DNA from: a bacterium
GTDB taxonomy: Bacteria > Bacteroidota > Bacteroidia > Flavobacteriales_D > Crocinitomicaceae
Length of the DNA stretch: 64,000 bases
Direction: 5' to 3'
Assembly: GCA_024742305.1 (NCBI GenBank)
Contig: JANSYQ010000009.1
Location: 1-64,000, forward strand
Positions within the stretch are counted from its first letter, which is position 1. Every line of letters starts with the position of its first letter. Below are positions 16,980-25,652 of the stretch, one piece after another. Below the pieces are notes generated by a model. That model saw nothing but the letters and a program-made list of their open reading frames with translations. It had not been told where the DNA came from and made no database searches. The position numbers were made by a program, and so were the translations under genes.

Positions 16980-18439
16980 TCGGCTTCTGAGAAGAATTCC
17001 ATTTTGGGTAATCGTACTCGGTTGATTCCGTAGAAGTCGCGCTCAAGCACTTTATAATACAGGTATCCGTCGTAAATAATGGCTTGCTCCGTATGTGGCA
17101 TTCCTCCAAAATTCTTGAGGTAGCTTACGTTTCCTGTGAATGCATCCAAACCATAAACTTTATGATTCCCCTTGTCACGAGTATAGAGGTACAAATACCC
17201 TGTAGCCTTGTCTTGCAGCACGTTTTTCACATCACTTGGCACTGCAAAACTGGACGTTTTAATGGAATACCCGTAATGATCGAATACCTGAACTACATTG
17301 GAATCGAAGTCGACGACGGCCGCAAAATTGCCAATTTGGAAGGTTTTTACGTCGACGGGCTGCGTGAATAACATGTAAGCCGCCATTCCTTGTTCCCAAT
17401 TCTTACTTGCCTTCCATGCGTCTTGTGAACCGAATTGGGGTCCGCGTTGATTTTGGCCCATGGTTGTCAAGGAATCAGGAGCATTGAAAGTTAACGTAGC
17501 CTCGCGTTCTACACTCACTTCTGCCTCTCTTTGATCTATTCTAGCCCGTTTAAACTCTTCGGCAGTATCATGTCTACCGTACACGTCGCGTCGTTGTTGA
17601 CGCCGCAAATACACCGGATCTACTAAAGTATCTCCATTATTCGGGTCGACCATCTTACCTACTGCAACACTGGCTTCGAAAGCTGCTTGATAGCCTAGTT
17701 CATCTCTTTTGTGATAGATAGTGCGAGGCTCTTGCTTATTGTACAATACCAACTCGTATTCTTTGTTGAGGCTTTTGAGTTCTTCCATTACCAATCGGTC
17801 GTCAAACTTCGCTACACACGGACGAATATACTGATTGAACACTTCTATCGGCACTTCTGATAACATCACTAAGCCTGAATCCACAATAACGAATTGATAG
17901 GCTGTCTCCGCGTTTAATACGTAGGCGTTTCGAAAGCAATCAAAAAAGAGTTCCCGAGGCCTGTCAATATCCAAAGCGTAGCTCACCCCTTCTCGCCGCA
18001 AACTGTCCATTCCAAGGTAGTAGGTTCGCTTTTCTTTCTTAAGCGTTAAAATAGCTCCGTCCAAGGGCTGATAGTGAATAATATTTACGTTTTTGATGTC
18101 TAGTGCTTCCTCCGAATTACGACGCGTAATTACGATTGATTCAAACTCCTGAACCTCAACATCAAGTACAATGTCGTACTTACGTTTCCCTTTTTCTGCT
18201 TTGGTCCATGCTAATTCGAACCCAGCCATATCAACTCCGAATCGCTCTTCAGTGATCACCTCTGCGCGAAACGTTCCATCTTCTCTAGTACTATCCAAAG
18301 TAGTGCCTCGTTGATCGATAATAATCGCACCTTTCACCGGCGAGCCATCCAAGGTGGTCACTGTACCAGTTATTTCCATCTCCTGCGCAAATGCCGTGGA
18401 AACGAATAAAATGAAAAGATTAAAAAGAATTGTTTTCAT
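16976..18439 (-). CDS. Exported protein with N-terminal carboxypeptidase-regulatory-like domain
   Basis: 487 aa. A signal peptide (ends STAFAQ) precedes a beta-sandwich of about 75 residues (GTVTTLDGSPVKGAIIIDQRG...DGTF), the pattern of a carboxypeptidase-D regulatory-like domain. The middle has a charged helical part (residues 280-315). The last 150 residues show strand repeats such as YLYLYTRDKGNHKVYGLDAFTG and AIIYDGYLYYKVL, which look like propeller blades. No T9SS sorting tail is seen. Likely periplasmic or surface; function unknown. Confidence 0.75.
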   Translation of the reverse strand: MKTILFNLFILFVSTAFAQEMEITGTVTTLDGSPVKGAIIIDQRGTTLDSTREDGTFRAEVITEERFGVDMAGFELAWTKAEKGKRKYDIVLDVEVQEFESIVITRRNSEEALDIKNVNIIHYQPLDGAILTLKKEKRTYYLGMDSLRREGVSYALDIDRPRELFFDCFRNAYVLNAETAYQFVIVDSGLVMLSEVPIEVFNQYIRPCVAKFDDRLVMEELKSLNKEYELVLYNKQEPRTIYHKRDELGYQAAFEASVAVGKMVDPNNGDTLVDPVYLRRQQRRDVYGRHDTAEEFKRARIDQREAEVSVEREATLTFNAPDSLTTMGQNQRGPQFGSQDAWKASKNWEQGMAAYMLFTQPVDVKTFQIGNFAAVVDFDSNVVQVFDHYGYSIKTSSFAVPSDVKNVLQDKATGYLYLYTRDKGNHKVYGLDAFTGNVSYLKNFGGMPHTEQAIIYDGYLYYKVLERDFYGINRVRLPKMEFFSEAD

Positions 18440-18455
18440 ACCGTACCTTTTCTGC

Positions 18456-18486
18456 CAAACTTAGACAGCTTTTAGTATAGGGACAA
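18456..18486 (-). promoter_or_regulatory. Promoter of the 16976-18439 gene
   Basis: On the minus strand TTG (18484-18486) and TAAGTTTG (18456-18463) are 20 bp apart, fitting the Bacteroidota consensus TTG-N(17-23)-TAnnTTTG. The ATG at 18439 is 16 bp downstream. Confidence 0.6.
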
Positions 18487-18580
18487 TAAAACTTGGTAAG
18501 CGAAGAGAAAAGTAGCGTAAACGACGCTAAAATACAAGTGAATATAATTCAAAAGAGTAGCGAAATAGCCACGTCTAAAT

Positions 18581-18611
18581 AAAAAACCCTGACGTTCTTT
18601 CGAGGTCAGGG
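18581..18611 (-). terminator. Rho-independent terminator of pnp
   Basis: Minus-strand stem CCCTGAC / GTCAGGG with a short loop, followed by six T. It lies just downstream of the pnp stop. Confidence 0.85.
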
Positions 18612-18634
18612 CTTTCTTTATTGATGTGTTTTGC

Positions 18635-20782
18635 TTAATCTGCCTTTGGCGCTTCTTCTTTACGCTCTAGCTTTGGAAGCAATACTTTACGTGAAAGTTT
18701 CCACTTCTTCGTTTTTGGATCACGTCCAACCACTTTGAATTTCACCAAATCTCCTTCTTTACATACGTCCTCCATCTTGTTGATGCGTTCGTGAGCAAAT
18801 TCAGAAATGTGAATCAATCCATCGGTTCCAGGAACGATTTCTACGAAGACACCGTACGCTTGAAGCGACTTGATTTTTCCTTCGTATTCGGCTCCCTCCT
18901 CTACTTGTGGTGGGAACGCAATCAATTTGATTGCTGAAACCGCTGCGTTCATGTCGTCTGCATTATTCGACATTACCTGCACTTGTCCTTCACCCGTTTC
19001 CAACTCTTCAATGGTAATGTTCGTGTTGGTATCTTTCTGCAACTGCTGAATGATTTTACCTCCAGGGCCGATAATCGCTCCAATTGCGTCGTTCGGTACA
19101 TTGAACGCTTCAATTCGCGGAGTATGCGGTTTGAAGTCTTGATTCGGTGCTGCGATCGTCTTCAACATTTCGTTTAGGATGTGTACACGTCCTTCTTTCG
19201 CTTGATTCAACGCTTGAATCAATACTTCGTATGGAAGTCCGTCTACTTTGATATCCATCTGACACGCTGTGATTCCTGCTGCCGTTCCTGTTACTTTGAA
19301 GTCCATATCACCCAAGTGATCTTCATCTCCTAAGATATCGGACAATACAACGAATTTTCCGTCTCCTGCGATCAATCCCATAGCGATACCGGATACTGGA
19401 GCCTTAATTTGAACACCTCCGTCCATCAATGCCAATGTTCCGGAACATACTGTCGCCATGGAAGACGATCCGTTAGATTCCAAAATCTCAGATACCAATC
19501 GGATGGTGTAAGCATTATCTGCTGGAAGTACTGGTTTCAAGGCACGAAGCGCCAAGTTTCCGTGTCCAACCTCACGACGGGAAGTACCACGAATTGGTCG
19601 TGCTTCTCCGGTTGAGAATGGTGGGAAGTTGTAGTGCAACATAAACGGCACAGATCCTTTGAACGTTACATCGTCGATCATTTGCTCGTCCATTTTACCT
19701 CCCAAGGTCAATGACATCAACGCTTGCGTTTCTCCACGTGTGAAGATGGCAGAACCGTGAGCTGTTGGCAGGTAATCTACTTCTGACCAAATTGGTCGAA
19801 TTTCATTGAACTGACGTCCATCTAAGCGAACTCCGTCGTGTAGCATTGTATCGCGTACGGCTTTTTTCATCGCCTCTTTGAAGTATACGCCAATATATTT
19901 CTCTTCAGCCTCTAGCTCTTCTTCAGAAAGTGATTCGATGTACGCTTCTTTTACGCCACCAAACAATTCTGAGCGCTTGTGCTTGTCAGCAATTCCTTGC
20001 TTAGCAATCTCACGACATTTCTCGTAAGCAAATGCTGATACTTTCTCACGGATTTCATCGTTGTGATCTTCGTGTGAGTACTCACGCTTTGGAGAAGATC
20101 CTGGGATTTCAGCAGCTAGATCCAATTGGAACTGGCACTGCTCCTTGATTGCTTCGTGTGCAATCTTGATGATTTCCACCATCTCGTCTTCGGAGATCTC
20201 TTCCATCTCACCTTCCAACATCACGATGTTTTCTTTGGTTCCTGCGATGATACAATCAATATCTGACTGCTCCATCTCTTCCAACGTTGGGTTCACGATG
20301 AACTGTCCGTCTACGCGTCCTACACGTACTTCTGACATTGGTCCGTTGAACGGAATATCTGAAATTGCGATGGCCGTAGAGGCCGCAAATCCAACCAATG
20401 CATCCGGACTGTTTACCCCGTCATAAGCAATAAGCTGCATCATTACCTGAACCTCTGCGTGGTAATCGTCCGGGAAAAGTGGACGCAACGCGCGGTCTAC
20501 GATACGCATCACTAGAATTTCACGTTCTGAAGGTCGTGCCTCACGGCGGAAAAATCCACCTGGGATACGTCCGTCAGCTGCGAACTTCTCTTTGTAATCT
20601 ACTGTTAATGGAAGGAAATCAACTCCTTCTCGTGCATCCTTAGCAGCTACTACAGTTGCTAAAATCATTGTGTCGCCCATTCGTAACACTACAGCTCCGT
20701 CGGCTTGTTTCGCCAACCTTCCAGTTTCAATGGAAATTTCTTTACCGCCAGTAGTGATGGTCTTTTTTGTTCCTATATTCAT
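18635..20782 (-). CDS. pnp: Polyribonucleotide nucleotidyltransferase (PNPase)
   Basis: 715 aa, full length. Two RNase PH-like domains are joined by a helical linker, followed by a KH domain (AIGAIIGPGGKIIQQLQ near residue 568) and an S1 domain (GVFVEIVPGTDGLIHISEF near 650). The first core has GGFFRREARPSEREI and the second has FMLHYNFPPFSTGE and RREVGHGNLA, family hallmarks. It degrades RNA 3' to 5' using phosphate and can add tails. pnp often directly follows rpsO; here a four-helix-bundle gene and a terminator separate them, so pnp may have its own promoter. A clear terminator follows. Confidence 0.98.
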   Translation of the reverse strand: MNIGTKKTITTGGKEISIETGRLAKQADGAVVLRMGDTMILATVVAAKDAREGVDFLPLTVDYKEKFAADGRIPGGFFRREARPSEREILVMRIVDRALRPLFPDDYHAEVQVMMQLIAYDGVNSPDALVGFAASTAIAISDIPFNGPMSEVRVGRVDGQFIVNPTLEEMEQSDIDCIIAGTKENIVMLEGEMEEISEDEMVEIIKIAHEAIKEQCQFQLDLAAEIPGSSPKREYSHEDHNDEIREKVSAFAYEKCREIAKQGIADKHKRSELFGGVKEAYIESLSEEELEAEEKYIGVYFKEAMKKAVRDTMLHDGVRLDGRQFNEIRPIWSEVDYLPTAHGSAIFTRGETQALMSLTLGGKMDEQMIDDVTFKGSVPFMLHYNFPPFSTGEARPIRGTSRREVGHGNLALRALKPVLPADNAYTIRLVSEILESNGSSSMATVCSGTLALMDGGVQIKAPVSGIAMGLIAGDGKFVVLSDILGDEDHLGDMDFKVTGTAAGITACQMDIKVDGLPYEVLIQALNQAKEGRVHILNEMLKTIAAPNQDFKPHTPRIEAFNVPNDAIGAIIGPGGKIIQQLQKDTNTNITIEELETGEGQVQVMSNNADDMNAAVSAIKLIAFPPQVEEGAEYEGKIKSLQAYGVFVEIVPGTDGLIHISEFAHERINKMEDVCKEGDLVKFKVVGRDPKTKKWKLSRKVLLPKLERKEEAPKAD

Positions 20783-20836
20783 TTTTAATTGTTTACTTAA
20801 TTTAATTTCATATTGAAGGATTCGAGGATTCGAAAT

Positions 20837-21280
20837 TTAATGATTGAAAAAAGCTTCCCAACTCAATTTTGCCTCGTATACGATTTCACTTTCCTGAAAT
20901 TTATTGCCTCTTCGGTTTGATGATTGCAAATACTTCATGAATTGAACAAGCTGTGCAATTATGTGATTCACCTTACTCGTCAAGTCTTTTAATTGAGTTT
21001 GATTAATCACTTCAGAGTCTAAGGCACGATATAACTGAGATTTCAATTCTCCAGCACTAGCCTTCGAAATTGACAAAAAGTGAATAAACTCTTTGTTTCC
21101 ATCTCTCTCAAATCCCTCGGCAATATTATCCATAATACTGCCTCCAGTTTTGTAGATATGATTTACAAGAAACCCGTAAATCTTATCATCCTTTTCTTTC
21201 AATATGTCAAATAACATTTTGTTGAGTTCTCGACTGTCGTTCCAAACTTTTAGATCTTCAAAGCTTTTGTACACTGCCAT
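20837..21280 (-). CDS. Four-helix-bundle protein (23S rRNA IVS/S23 type)
   Basis: 147 aa. It starts with FEDLKVWNDSRELNKMLFDI and has the central I-Y-K-T-G-G-S-I-M-D-N-I-A-E-G-F, the signature of the four-helix-bundle family first found in intervening sequences of 23S rRNA and related to the diversity-generating-retroelement accessory protein Avd. Most stand-alone copies in Bacteroidota have no known role. Here it sits between rpsO and pnp, flanked by AT-rich spacers full of TTCAATT-like words. No reverse transcriptase or rRNA is near. It looks like an inserted accessory gene. Confidence 0.9.
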   Translation of the reverse strand: MAVYKSFEDLKVWNDSRELNKMLFDILKEKDDKIYGFLVNHIYKTGGSIMDNIAEGFERDGNKEFIHFLSISKASAGELKSQLYRALDSEVINQTQLKDLTSKVNHIIAQLVQFMKYLQSSNRRGNKFQESEIVYEAKLSWEAFFNH

Positions 21281-21331
21281 TTCTCAACTTCAATTTTGAA
21301 TTTTCAATTCTTCAATTTTTGAATTGAAAGC

Positions 21332-21365
21332 AAAAAAGGGACACCCGAACGAATTCGACTGTCCC
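21332..21365 (-). terminator. Rho-independent terminator of rpsO
   Basis: Minus-strand stem GGGACA / TGTCCC around a 16-nt loop, followed by six T. It lies 25 bp beyond the rpsO stop and separates rpsO from the four-helix-bundle gene and pnp. Confidence 0.8.
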
Positions 21366-21390
21366 CTCTCCAAGATGTTTATTAAAAGAA

Positions 21391-21660
21391 TTAACGACGA
21401 AGTCCTAACTCTTTTACGATTGCACGGTATCTTTCGATATCCTTGTTTTTCAAATAGTCTAGCAAACTACGACGTTTACCTACCATCAATTGAAGTGCAC
21501 GCTGCGTTCCGTAGTCTTTACGGTTCTTTTTCAAGTGCTCTGTCAAGTGAGAAATTCGGTAAGTGAACAAGGCAATTTGTCCTTCGGCTGAACCAGTATT
21601 TGCATCTGATCCTCCGTGTTTTTTGAAGATTTCTTTCTTCTTTTCTGCGTCTAAATACAT
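21391..21660 (-). CDS. rpsO: 30S ribosomal protein S15
   Basis: 89 aa, usual length. Signature segments are DANTGSAEGQIALFTYRI, LTEHLKKNRKDYGTQRAL and M-V-G-K-R-R-S-L-L-D-Y-L. S15 is a primary binder of 16S rRNA central domain and in several bacteria represses its own mRNA through the leader. A consensus promoter lies at 21719-21747 and a small hairpin in the leader at 21695-21709. A terminator follows, so it is probably mainly monocistronic here. Confidence 0.98.
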   Translation of the reverse strand: MYLDAEKKKEIFKKHGGSDANTGSAEGQIALFTYRISHLTEHLKKNRKDYGTQRALQLMVGKRRSLLDYLKNKDIERYRAIVKELGLRR

Positions 21661-21694
21661 GCCAATATTTATGTAAATAATTTTTATGTACTGC

Positions 21695-21709
21695 TATCGT
21701 CTTTCGATA
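21695..21709 (-). promoter_or_regulatory. Small hairpin in the rpsO leader
   Basis: Minus-strand TATCG-AAAGA-CGATA forms a 5-bp stem with a 5-nt loop about 35 nt upstream of the rpsO start. It may belong to an S15-binding leader, but size and sequence alone do not prove this. Confidence 0.3.
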
Positions 21710-21718
21710 ACAACGGTG

Positions 21719-21747
21719 CAAAGATACTCTTTTGTTGGAATTAACAA
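21719..21747 (-). promoter_or_regulatory. Promoter of rpsO
   Basis: TTG (21745-21747) and TATCTTTG (21719-21726) on the minus strand are 18 bp apart, an exact match to the Bacteroidota consensus. The leader to the ATG at 21660 is about 55 nt. Confidence 0.75.
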
Positions 21748-21777
21748 GCTTTTCAGCAAAGTTCTTGCAATTGGTCT

Positions 21778-22623
21778 CTACGATCGGAACAGTTCCAGCG
21801 AGAGTGCCAAAGTTTCTTTCAGTTCTTTACGATCTACGATGTAATCTAAGAACCCATGCTCTAAAACGAATTCTGATTTTTGGAATCCGTCAGGCAAATC
21901 ACGACCAATCGTTTCTCTTACAACGCGCGGTCCTGCGAATGCGATTAAGGCGTCTGGCTCTGCAATATTAATATCTCCCAACATTGCAAATGATGCAGTA
22001 ACACCACCAGTAGTCGGATCTGTCAGGAACGAGATGTAAGGCAATTTCGCTTCAGAAAGCTGACCGAGTTTACCGGAAACTTTTGCCATCTGCATCAAAG
22101 ACAATCCCGCTTCCATCATTCGTGCACCTCCTGATTTTGAGATGATCATGAAAGGCGCTTTTTCTTTGATGGCAACATCAATTGCACGAGCAATTTTCTC
22201 TCCCATAACCGACCCCATTGAACCTCCAATGAAAGAAAAGTCCATCGCAGCGATGACAATATTATTTCCGTCCAACTTACCCTTCGCCGTGCGAATAGCG
22301 TCTGTTAAACCTGTTTTCTTTTGTGTAGATTTAATACGATCCGTATACTTTTTGGTATCCTCAAATTTCAATGGATCACCTGCTTTCACCTTTGCATCCA
22401 ACTCCGTGTACTTTCCATCATCAAAAAGGATTTCGAAGTACTGTTGGGAGCCGATGCGCTCGTGGTGGTTACAGCGATTACACACGTAGGCCATTCCTGC
22501 CAACTCATCTTTGGAGTATATTGTCTTACAGTTCGAACATTTCTCCCAAAGCCCTTCGGGGGTTTCTCGCTTCTCTTTCGTAGAAGTTGTGATCCCTTCT
22601 TTCTCTCTTTTAAACCAACCCAT
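21778..22623 (-). CDS. accD: Acetyl-CoA carboxylase carboxyltransferase subunit beta
   Basis: 281 aa. An N-terminal four-cysteine zinc ribbon (Cys29, Cys32, Cys48, Cys51) precedes the crotonase-fold carboxyltransferase core with [18 protein letters not shown] and [18 protein letters not shown]. The end contains [21 protein letters not shown]. With AccA it transfers the carboxyl group from carboxybiotin to acetyl-CoA, the first step in fatty acid synthesis. It lies 72 bp downstream of fbaA on the same strand. Confidence 0.97.
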   Translation of the reverse strand: MGWFKREKEGITTSTKEKRETPEGLWEKCSNCKTIYSKDELAGMAYVCNRCNHHERIGSQQYFEILFDDGKYTELDAKVKAGDPLKFEDTKKYTDRIKSTQKKTGLTDAIRTAKGKLDGNNIVIAAMDFSFIGGSMGSVMGEKIARAIDVAIKEKAPFMIISKSGGARMMEAGLSLMQMAKVSGKLGQLSEAKLPYISFLTDPTTGGVTASFAMLGDINIAEPDALIAFAGPRVVRETIGRDLPDGFQKSEFVLEHGFLDYIVDRKELKETLALSLELFRS

Positions 22624-22695
22624 AGTATTAAATATCTTAAATGAAATTGAAAATGAAAAACCTAGCTTCCGATTTTCAACTATTTGTTTTCAATT

Positions 22696-23763
22696 TTATA
22701 ATGTGTTTACGTTATTCAAGTCAGCGAAAGATCGCTCCAAACGCTTGATAAACGTTAATTCACCGTCACGAATCCATTTGCGCGGATCGTAGTATTTTTT
22801 GTTTGGCTGATCGTCTCCTTCCGGATTTCCGATCTGTGTTTTCAAGTAGTCAATTTTGCTTGTAATGTAGTCACGACATCCTTCTGTAAAGGCGAATTGC
22901 AAATCGGTATCGATGTTCATTTTGATAACTCCGTAGCCGATGGCCTCGCGAATTTCTTCTAGTGTTGAGCCCGAGCCTCCGTGAAATACGAAATCAACCG
23001 GATTGTGCCCTGTGTTGTACTTTTCTTGAATGAAATTCTGTGAGTTTAGCAAGATTTTCGGTGTCAACACCACGTTCCCAGGCTTGTAAACTCCGTGTAC
23101 ATTTCCGAAAGATGCTGCAATGGTGAAACGATTGCTGATTTTGCTCAATTCTTCATAAGCGTATGCCACTTCCTCTGGCTGTGTGTAGAGTTTCGAAGAA
23201 TCGACATCGGTATTGTCAACGCCATCTTCTTCTCCACCGGTAATTCCCAACTCGATTTCAAGTGTCATTCCGATTTTATCCATGCGCTTCAAGTACTCCT
23301 TACAAGTCTCGATGTTTTCTTCCAAAGGCTCTTCGGAGAGATCGATCATGTGGGAGCTATACAAAGGCTTACCGGTTTCTTTGTAGAATTGTTCTCCAGC
23401 GTCAAGTAATCCGTCGATCCAAGGAAGTAATTTACGCGCCGCGTGGTCTGTATGTAAAATCACGGTAGCTCCGTATAATTCTGCCATGGCGTGAATGTGG
23501 CGCGCTCCTGAAACTGCTCCAGCAATTGCTGCCTTTTCGTCATCGTTAATCAGACCTTTTCCGGCAAAGAATTGTGCTCCTCCATTTGAAAACTGAATAA
23601 TGACAGGCGCGTTCATCATGGACGCTGCTTCCATTACTGCATTGACAGTGCTTGTATTGGTAACATTCACTGCGGGTAAGGCAAATCCTTTCTCCTTAGC
23701 ATAGGCAAAAATCTTTTGAACTTCATCTCCTGTTGCCACCCCGGGCTTGATTCCATGGCTCAT
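22696..23763 (-). CDS. fbaA: Class II fructose-bisphosphate aldolase
   Basis: 355 aa, class IIA length. Visible sites are V-I-L-H-T-D-H-A-A-R-K (Asp and His around the zinc), LEIELGITGGEEDGVDN, SFGNVHGVYKPGNV, FVFHGGSGST and the phosphate-binding K-M-N-I-D-T-D. It splits fructose 1,6-bisphosphate into glyceraldehyde 3-phosphate and dihydroxyacetone phosphate in glycolysis and runs in reverse in gluconeogenesis. It is the first gene of a likely fbaA-accD unit. Confidence 0.97.
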   Translation of the reverse strand: MSHGIKPGVATGDEVQKIFAYAKEKGFALPAVNVTNTSTVNAVMEAASMMNAPVIIQFSNGGAQFFAGKGLINDDEKAAIAGAVSGARHIHAMAELYGATVILHTDHAARKLLPWIDGLLDAGEQFYKETGKPLYSSHMIDLSEEPLEENIETCKEYLKRMDKIGMTLEIELGITGGEEDGVDNTDVDSSKLYTQPEEVAYAYEELSKISNRFTIAASFGNVHGVYKPGNVVLTPKILLNSQNFIQEKYNTGHNPVDFVFHGGSGSTLEEIREAIGYGVIKMNIDTDLQFAFTEGCRDYITSKIDYLKTQIGNPEGDDQPNKKYYDPRKWIRDGELTFIKRLERSFADLNNVNTL

Positions 23764-23837
23764 TACTATCTATTCTTTAAGGAATTAAAAATCGACAAAT
23801 TCTCCAATTCTCTAATTATAAAACTCTAGTCAGGCGG

Positions 23838-23845
23838 CAAAGTTA
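23838..23845 (-). promoter_or_regulatory. -7 box upstream of fbaA
   Basis: Minus-strand TAACTTTG matches TAnnTTTG exactly, 74 bp upstream of the fbaA start. No TTG is found at the usual distance. Confidence 0.45.
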
Positions 23846-23858
23846 AAGATTTATAGTA

Positions 23859-23884
23859 AGAAAAGGACACTTCTTGTCACCTTA
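23859..23884 (-). terminator. Possible terminator of the T9SS cargo gene
   Basis: Minus-strand AAGGTGACA-AGAAG-TGTCCTT can pair with a two-base bulge and is followed by TTCTT. It lies 30-55 bp past the stop at 23914. Confidence 0.4.
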
Positions 23885-23913
23885 TAATAACGACTACGGA
23901 AGTGTGCTGAAAA

Positions 23914-25464
23914 TTAGGGCGTAACGACGATTTTATAAGGTCCTGATTCGATCTTCAAAAAGTAAATCCCCGATGACAGTTGTGGCAAGGAAACCTGATT
24001 CAATCCTTTCTGCAAGTCCATTTCTAAAAATTGTTTACCGGAAACATTTTCAATTGAGGCACTTGAAGTTGTATTTGTCTGAATATTTAATACACCTTGA
24101 GATTCAATTGGGTTTGGATATAAATTCACCTCTGATAGCTCCTTGTCATCAATTGATAACAAAGGAGACAATTCGTAAATATCTATGCTCGGCGTTCCTT
24201 CTTCCCTAAATAGGAACAGTATGTTACCATTCATTTCCACCATCTTATGTTCAATGGGCCAGTCCTGAACCTGCAGACTTCCAGCGTCAGTGGAAACCAT
24301 GTGTCGATCGTAATCGATACCATTCAACCCTACTTCTAAGATTCCAGACATCTGTCCAAGAGAAGGGTGAATTTCATATAGGAAGAACGAACTTGCACCG
24401 ACATACGCAGAAGATGGTTGAATGCTCATTCCATCTGTAACGATATCAACAACTAATCCAGACGTAGCGTCAACGACGTACTTCTCTCCGACTAGAAACA
24501 ATCTATTATTGGCGACAACATGATGTTCTATCATATCGAACTGATTCACATCTATACTTGCATGAACAAATCCCTGTCCTTGTGCAGTAATATTCAATAC
24601 TTCACCATGCCCCGATTGCACTTTGTAGTACATCAAACTTGTCCCAAACTCAAACATTCTTCCCTTTGAAACAAATGCACCAGTATCAGCGAAATGAATA
24701 GTTGTAGTATTCATATCATCTATTTTATACACGCGATGAATAGTACCGGAAGCATCGTTCAATTTGGTCTGCACAAATACTTCGTTGTTTAATACTTTCG
24801 CATCAATGAATTCCTCTCCAGTTTCAAGTTGAGCCACCTCCATTGTGCTGAGTACTCCATTGTTATCTGTCGTCACCTTGATCTTCGTTCCGTTCTGGAT
24901 ACTATATGTGATATAGGCATAATCATCACCGCGCTGCCCGGCAAATTCATAAGGTTGGTCATCAGAACCATCGGCAATAGAACTGAAACCTGTCCCTCCA
25001 TCATATTTGAACAATTCACGACTAGACCCAATTATTGAGTTAACGAATATATCGCCATCGAATTCTGTAATTATTGGACTTGAGCTTGCTGGGCTATTGT
25101 CCATATCAAATAAATAAGTCGAAGTTCCATCAAACATAACAAGCTCTTGCCCTAGCCCTGGAATTGATCCTTTAAAGAACATCTTGCTCCCTTGAAACAC
25201 CGGATCACTTTTTATTGCCGCGACATTTGTAAAAGTCATCTCGACAAGCTGAGCTCCTGGTGATGGAAGAACATAAAAACGATTATCGAACGGTGAATAG
25301 GGATCACCTGTAACAACAATTAATTCCCCTGAAACAAAAGGCGATTCATAGATTTGTTTGATGTTTATCGAATCATGGTCATAGATCACATTAACCGATT
25401 GAGAATTCGCTTCAGAGAATATACCCAATGCGAACAAAAGCGTAAAGATTACTTTGTTTTTCAT
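23914..25464 (-). CDS. Secreted protein with T9SS type A sorting domain
   Basis: 516 aa from the ATG at 25464 (MKNKVIFTLLFALGIF), which gives a clean signal peptide ending EANSQ. The frame is open upstream to 25512, but the extra residues spoil the signal. The last 80 residues are a type A sorting domain: NLYPNPIESQGVLNIQT, then QKGLNQVSLPQLSSGIYFLKI and a basic-hydrophobic end. The domain directs export across the outer membrane by the type IX system. The preceding 430 residues look all-beta (probably propeller-like; short strands with G-D and F-E-F-G turns) and match no family I recognise. The upstream region is shared with divergent uvrD. Confidence 0.88.
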   Translation of the reverse strand: MKNKVIFTLLFALGIFSEANSQSVNVIYDHDSINIKQIYESPFVSGELIVVTGDPYSPFDNRFYVLPSPGAQLVEMTFTNVAAIKSDPVFQGSKMFFKGSIPGLGQELVMFDGTSTYLFDMDNSPASSSPIITEFDGDIFVNSIIGSSRELFKYDGGTGFSSIADGSDDQPYEFAGQRGDDYAYITYSIQNGTKIKVTTDNNGVLSTMEVAQLETGEEFIDAKVLNNEVFVQTKLNDASGTIHRVYKIDDMNTTTIHFADTGAFVSKGRMFEFGTSLMYYKVQSGHGEVLNITAQGQGFVHASIDVNQFDMIEHHVVANNRLFLVGEKYVVDATSGLVVDIVTDGMSIQPSSAYVGASSFFLYEIHPSLGQMSGILEVGLNGIDYDRHMVSTDAGSLQVQDWPIEHKMVEMNGNILFLFREEGTPSIDIYELSPLLSIDDKELSEVNLYPNPIESQGVLNIQTNTTSSASIENVSGKQFLEMDLQKGLNQVSLPQLSSGIYFLKIESGPYKIVVTP

Positions 25465-25566
25465 AAGACTAGTGTTTCCATTCAGTATAGGAAGCTTCTC
25501 CCCAATTGTCAAACCAAACTGTCAACTACCTTTTCAACAGTCGATGTGAATGAGTTATCTGTAGAA

Positions 25567-25600
25567 TTGCCATTATCTACGACTACATTTCCTACATTTG
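25567..25600 (+). promoter_or_regulatory. Promoter of uvrD/pcrA
   Basis: TTG at 25567-25569 and TACATTTG at 25593-25600 are 23 bp apart. The start codon is 52 bp downstream. Confidence 0.6.
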
Positions 25601-25652
25601 TGTTTAGGGATCAAATCAACCTTCAAATCCCCAATTTTCAACATTCAACGCA

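Noticed and set aside
20837-21280. Diversity-generating retroelement
   Set aside because: The Avd-like four-helix protein has no reverse transcriptase, template repeat or variable repeat nearby.
25465-25513. Classical TTGACA-N17-TATACT promoter for the T9SS cargo gene
   Set aside because: It matches the E. coli consensus well on the minus strand, but Bacteroidota primary sigma factors use TAnnTTTG; I kept it out of the feature list as chance cannot be excluded.
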